A stretch of DNA of 9,684 bases. It comes from JAUIBE01 sp035267185. Lineage in GTDB: Bacteria; Pseudomonadota; Gammaproteobacteria; Xanthomonadales; SZUA-36. The notes below the pieces were generated by a model, which ran no database searches, was not told where the DNA came from, and saw only the letters and a program-made list of their open reading frames with translations. A program made the position numbers and the translations under genes. Location of the stretch: NCBI GenBank assembly GCA_035267185.1, contig DATFLY010000132.1:1-9684 (forward strand), given 5' to 3'. Positions 7,009 through 9,684 of this stretch are shown here, piece after piece (position 1 is the first letter of the stretch; every line of letters begins with the position of its first letter).

Positions 7009-7563
7009 CTATCTGAGGCCCACAGCCGTGTTGACATTCATAAAGGTCTGGTTGGTTCGTCCGGCGCGTCCACCAAAATCATCGCCTTCTGCCTGGAACT
7101 CAAATGATGGATTCCCTGGAAAGGAAACTTTTCCAGTGATCACCAGGCCAGTTGTCGGGTTACTTCTGTCGCCTCGCAGTTCGAGGATTCGGGAAACTCC
7201 GGAAACCGTTTCCCGAACATCATCAGGGGCCAGGTCCGTTACCTCTCCCCAATCAGGCATGCGCAAATGTGCCCTTGCAACTCCGCCCTGATCACTGACT
7301 GAAAAAACAAAGTTGTAAGAAACGCCCGGATCGAGATCCAGGTATTGACTGCCATCTGGCGCGGTCCAGTTGTCACGAGGCGGATTGGACATGGCTTGTG
7401 AACCAATGCCACCGCCTGAAATCGTCAATCGAATTTCCGGCGGCACAGAGTCGGTTTCGGGAATGGTTGTGGCGCAGCCAGCCAGCGTAAACAGCGACAC
7501 CAAAAGAATCGCATAGGCAATATGGATAGCATGGGGACGGGAAAAATTGGATATCACGGTCAT
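7009..7563 (-). CDS. Small lipoprotein of unknown function
   Basis: The 184-residue protein starts with a lipoprotein signal: MTVISNFSRPHAIHIAYAIL, a hydrophobic run and the lipobox LAGC with Cys30. Ala follows the cysteine rather than Asp, so sorting to the outer membrane is expected. The start at 7563 is chosen because AAGGAG lies 7 nt upstream; earlier in-frame starts up to 7602 would run through this site. The mature part is soluble and looks beta-rich, with NFVFSVSDQGGVARAHLRMP, DRSNPTTGLVITGKVSFPG and a Gly/Asn-rich end (GGRAGRTNQTFMNVNTAVG). No cysteine remains after the lipidated one. I recognise no family; the SDQGGVARAHL stretch resembles Ig-like or fibronectin-like strand edges, but that is weak. 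A perfect palindrome follows the stop, so it may be its own transcription unit. Confidence 0.75.
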   Translation of the reverse strand: MTVISNFSRPHAIHIAYAILLVSLFTLAGCATTIPETDSVPPEIRLTISGGGIGSQAMSNPPRDNWTAPDGSQYLDLDPGVSYNFVFSVSDQGGVARAHLRMPDWGEVTDLAPDDVRETVSGVSRILELRGDRSNPTTGLVITGKVSFPGNPSFEFQAEGDDFGGRAGRTNQTFMNVNTAVGLR

Positions 7564-7570
7564 CGTAACG

Positions 7571-7576
7571 CTCCTT
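7571..7576 (-). promoter_or_regulatory. Shine-Dalgarno site fixing the lipoprotein start
   Basis: The minus strand reads AAGGAG, 7 nt before the ATG at 7563. This perfect site decides the start against longer in-frame options at 7581 and 7602 and gives a compact lipoprotein signal peptide. Confidence 0.75.
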
Positions 7577-7590
7577 GTCATTAACAAACA

Positions 7591-7610
7591 GGTTTCATCC
7601 AACTGAAACC
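7591..7610 (-). promoter_or_regulatory. 7-bp hairpin in the lipoprotein mRNA leader
   Basis: GGTTTCA and TGAAACC flank a 6-nt loop about 28 nt upstream of the lipoprotein start. The stem is perfect. It could modulate translation or mRNA stability, or be an operator just below the possible -10 box at 7630-7635. No known riboswitch pattern is visible. Confidence 0.35.
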
Positions 7611-7629
7611 AGTGAACCCCTTCAGATTC

Positions 7630-7635
7630 AGTATA
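7630..7635 (-). promoter_or_regulatory. Possible -10 box of the lipoprotein promoter
   Basis: The minus strand reads TATACT, one mismatch from TATAAT, about 67 nt upstream of the lipoprotein ATG and before the leader hairpin. No good -35 hexamer lies 16-18 nt further upstream (GATGCG is the nearest), so this is a weak prediction. Confidence 0.25.
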
Positions 7636-7701
7636 GGCGCTCAGAGAAAATCCGCATCAGGTGAATGCCGGAGTTCATAGTGCTTACCTGTGTAGGCCAG
7701 G

Positions 7702-7723
7702 CCCCTCGTTCGATGGGGTTTTT
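7702..7723 (+). terminator. Terminator-like hairpin with T-run, plus orientation, no obvious gene to end
   Basis: CCCC, a 9-nt loop (TCGTTCGAT) and GGGG are followed directly by TTTTT. The 4-bp stem may be extended by TC-GA pairs inside the loop with a bulged T. The T-run follows on the plus strand, yet no plus-strand gene ends nearby. The minus-strand cold-shock gene ends 57 nt away but the hairpin has no T-run in that direction. It may be a chance hairpin or the end of a short unrecognised RNA. Confidence 0.3.
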
Positions 7724-7779
7724 ATCCCTGCCACCATCATAAACTGCAAGCAGGCTGGCCCCGGGTATACGCAAGGGAC

Positions 7780-8100
7780 TTAAATGGGCAAGACTCCAGC
7801 CAATGCCAGAATGGCAACAACGGCAAGAATTATGATGGCGCCGATCAAATAAAACTTTTTCTGATTGGTTTGAGCTGACGCAACCGGCTTTTCGCCCTGC
7901 AAGGTCACATTAGCGGCGCAGGGCCGGCCCCGTTTGTCCGTCGACATTTCAAATGTGACTTGTTGGCCAATCGCAGGCTTGTGACTGTTGTTCTGGAAAG
8001 CGCGTATATGAATGAATACGTCATCTTCACCGGATTCAGGGGTGATGAAGCCGTAGGCTTTTTGACGGTTCCAGTGTTTGATTTTGCCGTTGATACGCAT
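7780..8100 (-). CDS. Cold-shock-domain protein with C-terminal membrane anchor
   Basis: The 106-residue protein begins with a cold-shock domain (about 3-68): GKIKHWNRQKAYGFITPE carries the RNP1-like motif (KAYGFI instead of the usual KGFGFI) and DVFIHI the RNP2-like motif, followed by GQQVTFEMSTDKRGRPCAANV, the usual last strands. Such domains bind single-stranded RNA or DNA. After a short polar linker (about 69-82), residues 83-103 (FYLIGAIIILAVVAILALAG) form one membrane helix, with KK just before it, so the nucleic-acid-binding part should be cytoplasmic. It resembles the CSD-DUF1294 membrane proteins but is much shorter, with one helix only. The start at 8100 is fixed by AAGGA 8 nt upstream; an upstream in-frame start at 8241 would run through the divergent gene's start. 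It is divergent from the DUF429 gene. Confidence 0.85.
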   Translation of the reverse strand: MRINGKIKHWNRQKAYGFITPESGEDDVFIHIRAFQNNSHKPAIGQQVTFEMSTDKRGRPCAANVTLQGEKPVASAQTNQKKFYLIGAIIILAVVAILALAGVLPI

Positions 8101-8108
8101 AAAAATTT

Positions 8109-8114
8109 TCCTTC
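8109..8114 (-). promoter_or_regulatory. Shine-Dalgarno site fixing the cold-shock protein start
   Basis: The minus strand reads GAAGGA, 8 nt before the ATG at 8100, separated by an A/T-only spacer (AAATTTTT). It favours the short form beginning MRINGKIKHW, where cold-shock domains normally start, over any of the longer in-frame starts. Confidence 0.7.
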
Positions 8115-8200
8115 GCGGTGACTGTGGGATGATACCGTCAACCTGAGCTGAACTCACCATTTTGAACATTCTTCTTGATGATTCAATCCAGTAAACACCA

Positions 8201-8923
8201 ATGACCAGGTCACTGAAATATTTCGGAATTGATGGCTGCAAAGCCGGATGGTTTTACGTCGCACTGCGTGACAATGATAACTATCAATTTGGCATTCTGA
8301 AACATTTCAACGAGATTGATCAGTTTCTCGCCAGATCCGAACTCATTCTGGTCGACATCCCGATCGGCCTCCCTTCAGCAAGTCAACCCGAGCGTGTATG
8401 CGACAAAGAAGCCCGAAAGATGATTTCGCCGCGTGGTTCGTGCGTGTTTCCTGCTCCAACAAGATCGGCGTTAAACAAGCAAGCCTACAAAGAGGGGAGT
8501 GAAGAAAATTTTCGAGTGCTTGGTCGAAGACTATCCAAACAAACCTGGAACATTTCTCCCAAGATCAAGGAGGTCGATGACTATCTGCGCTCGAGAAAGC
8601 CCGGGTCGAAAATCAGGGAGATGCACCCGGAAGTGGCGTTTTGTTCATTGAATAAAGGTATCCCGATGAAGTGTGCAAAGAAAACGCCGGCTGGTGTGAA
8701 GGAACGATTGGCTGTATTGAAGGAGCACTGGTCACTGACTGAAACTTGCTACACGGACGCCATTGAGCACTATTTGAGGCGGGAAGTAGCTCGGGATGAT
8801 GTCCTTGATGCGCTTGTGGGTGCCGTCCTGGCCTGTCGACCGAATGATTTGTCTATGCTACCGGCAAGACCATCTATCGATGACCAGGGTTTGCCAATGC
8901 AAATCATATACCTGGGTGCTTGA
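8201..8923 (+). CDS. DUF429 family protein, predicted RNase H-like nuclease fold
   Basis: The 240-residue protein shows the DUF429 signature in order: GIDGCKAGW (9-17, Asp11), LVDIPIGLP (50-58, Asp52), RVCDKEARKMISPRGSCVF followed by PAPTRSAL, SKQTWNISPKIKEVDDYL, EMHPEVAF (140-147, Glu144), KTPAGVKERL and the closing DDVLDALVGA (199-208, Asp199, Asp200, Asp203). The acidic residues are placed as in RNase H-like folds, which is why the family is annotated as a predicted nuclease; I know of no established substrate. An in-frame TAA lies two codons upstream of the ATG, so this is the earliest start, although no Shine-Dalgarno sequence precedes it. It is intact and of normal family length. The start is divergent from the cold-shock gene, with 100 nt between them, and the gene is followed 59 nt later by a secreted protein gene. 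Confidence 0.88.
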   Translation: MTRSLKYFGIDGCKAGWFYVALRDNDNYQFGILKHFNEIDQFLARSELILVDIPIGLPSASQPERVCDKEARKMISPRGSCVFPAPTRSALNKQAYKEGSEENFRVLGRRLSKQTWNISPKIKEVDDYLRSRKPGSKIREMHPEVAFCSLNKGIPMKCAKKTPAGVKERLAVLKEHWSLTETCYTDAIEHYLRREVARDDVLDALVGAVLACRPNDLSMLPARPSIDDQGLPMQIIYLGA

Positions 8924-8982
8924 TTGATAACCAAACGGGGCGTGGGTGCATCGAAGCATCATTCCAAACTGAGAATTGCCCC

Positions 8983-9684
8983 ATGATCCGTATTTCTATT
9001 GTCATTTTGTCCTTTGTTGCCACCTCCCTGGCATTCGCTGAAGAACTGGACCACATCCTCGCCATGAACGCTAATGCTCATGGTGGTGAGGCCTACTCCG
9101 ATATTCAGGCCATCAAGGTCGAATTGCACATCAAGGAGCCCACTTTCGAGGTGACGGGTACCTACATTGCCTCACGCGAAGGCTTGATGCGCATCGACAT
9201 CTACTCCGGTAAGGAGCGTGTGTTTGCCGAAGGGTTAACCAGCAAATGTGCCTGGGAGTGGAATCCGGGTCAATCCGCCGAGGAGTTGGGTGCCTGCGTG
9301 GGAGAGACCGAAACGGGTGCACTCAGGCATGGCATCGAGATGCCCGGGAATTTCTATACCCTTAAAGATGTTGGTGAGCGTGGCGCGAAGGTTTACCTGG
9401 TTGGCGAGATAGAAACAGATTCCGGGCCGGAGTGGCAGGTTCGGGTCACGCTGAGTGATGGATTTTCGCGTGATTATTTCATTAGTCAGGAATCAAATCG
9501 TATAACTCGCGCCCGTGATTATCGTGCTTTTCATCCGGGGATTGATCCCACCGAAGTGGCGATTGAGACCCGGTTTGAGGATCCGGAATCAATCGAAGGT
9601 GTACTTCGTTTTCGGCAACAGGTGAATGTAAATGCTGATACGGATGAAGTGCTGGGAACCACGACTGTGAGGTCGGTTGAGTTC
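8983..9684 (+). CDS. Secreted LolA/LppX-like periplasmic protein (3' end outside the window)
   Basis: Starting at ATG 8983 the frame stays open to the last base, giving 234 residues without a stop. Residues 1-19 are a Sec signal peptide (MIRISIVILSFVATSLAFA, cleavage before EE). The mature part has the look of LolA/LppX-type half-barrel proteins: NANAHGGEAYSDIQAIKVE, then long antiparallel-strand segments such as FEVTGTYIASREGLMRIDIY and ERVFAEGLTSKCAWEW, and later VYLVGEIETDSGPEWQVRV. Such proteins often bind or carry lipids or lipoproteins in the periplasm; which ligand applies here is not shown. C89 and C105 are close enough for a disulfide. Only a weak GAGA-type ribosome site precedes the start. 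It lies 59 nt after the DUF429 gene and could be co-transcribed with it. Family assignment is by overall pattern, so moderately sure. Confidence 0.72.
   Translation, partial: MIRISIVILSFVATSLAFAEELDHILAMNANAHGGEAYSDIQAIKVELHIKEPTFEVTGTYIASREGLMRIDIYSGKERVFAEGLTSKCAWEWNPGQSAEELGACVGETETGALRHGIEMPGNFYTLKDVGERGAKVYLVGEIETDSGPEWQVRVTLSDGFSRDYFISQESNRITRARDYRAFHPGIDPTEVAIETRFEDPESIEGVLRFRQQVNVNADTDEVLGTTTVRSVEF

Noticed and set aside
7695..7723. Possible tRNA-like T arm (GTTCGAT) near 7708-7714
   Set aside because: The flanking stem does not pair as a 5-bp T stem, and no acceptor, D or anticodon arms can be found around it.
8101..8241. Longer N-terminus for the cold-shock protein, starting as far up as 8241
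   Set aside because: The extra 47 residues lie before the normal start of a cold-shock domain, cross the divergent gene's start and run through the clear Shine-Dalgarno site at 8109-8114.

Overview
The window looks like a chromosomal segment of a gammaproteobacterium. The basis is an NtrY-type sensor kinase, a DUF6134-type periplasmic protein, a typical lipoprotein signal, Shine-Dalgarno-type starts where they are clear, and base composition that is roughly half G+C by eye. A Xanthomonadales or Wenzhouxiangella-like host would fit, but the sequence alone does not settle it. No rRNA, tRNA, CRISPR array, insertion sequence or integrase was seen.

Layout. Positions 1-1196 (+) hold the 3' part of an NtrY-like histidine kinase. 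It converges, with 28 nt between stops, on a leftward run of genes. Read in the direction of transcription (right to left), this run is: a small orphan lipoprotein (7563-7009), a DUF6134-type secreted protein (6748-5969), a stand-alone COG1058/CinA-N protein (5924-5169), a cytoplasmic subtilisin-like protease (5094-3760), a 115-residue beta-rich unknown (3662-3315) and a TIR-transmembrane-TPR protein (3303-1225). A short cold-shock-domain protein with a C-terminal membrane anchor (8100-7780, -) stands divergently from a DUF429 gene (8201-8923, +). A secreted LolA/LppX-like protein (8983 onward, +) runs off the right end.

The most notable part is the protease / small protein / TIR-TPR cassette (5094-1225). 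The TIR domain keeps the catalytic glutamate of NAD+-cleaving TIR domains at W+4 (W95, E99). It is tethered to the membrane by one helix and carries a long TPR array. The protease has a complete Asp-His-Ser triad plus the oxyanion Asn and no signal peptide. The small protein lies between them, with only 11 nt separating its stop from the TIR start. Together this suggests a protease-gated TIR effector or signalling system, possibly antiviral. That role is inference. The CinA-N/COG1058 protein just upstream belongs to a family with ADP-ribose pyrophosphatase activity in some members, so a link through NAD+ breakdown products is possible, but it may simply be a housekeeping neighbour.

There is no gene-free stretch longer than 300 bases. 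The two larger gaps are 6749-7008, which contains a perfect 24-bp palindrome, and 7564-7779, which contains a 7-bp hairpin in the lipoprotein leader, a possible -10 box and a plus-oriented terminator-like hairpin.
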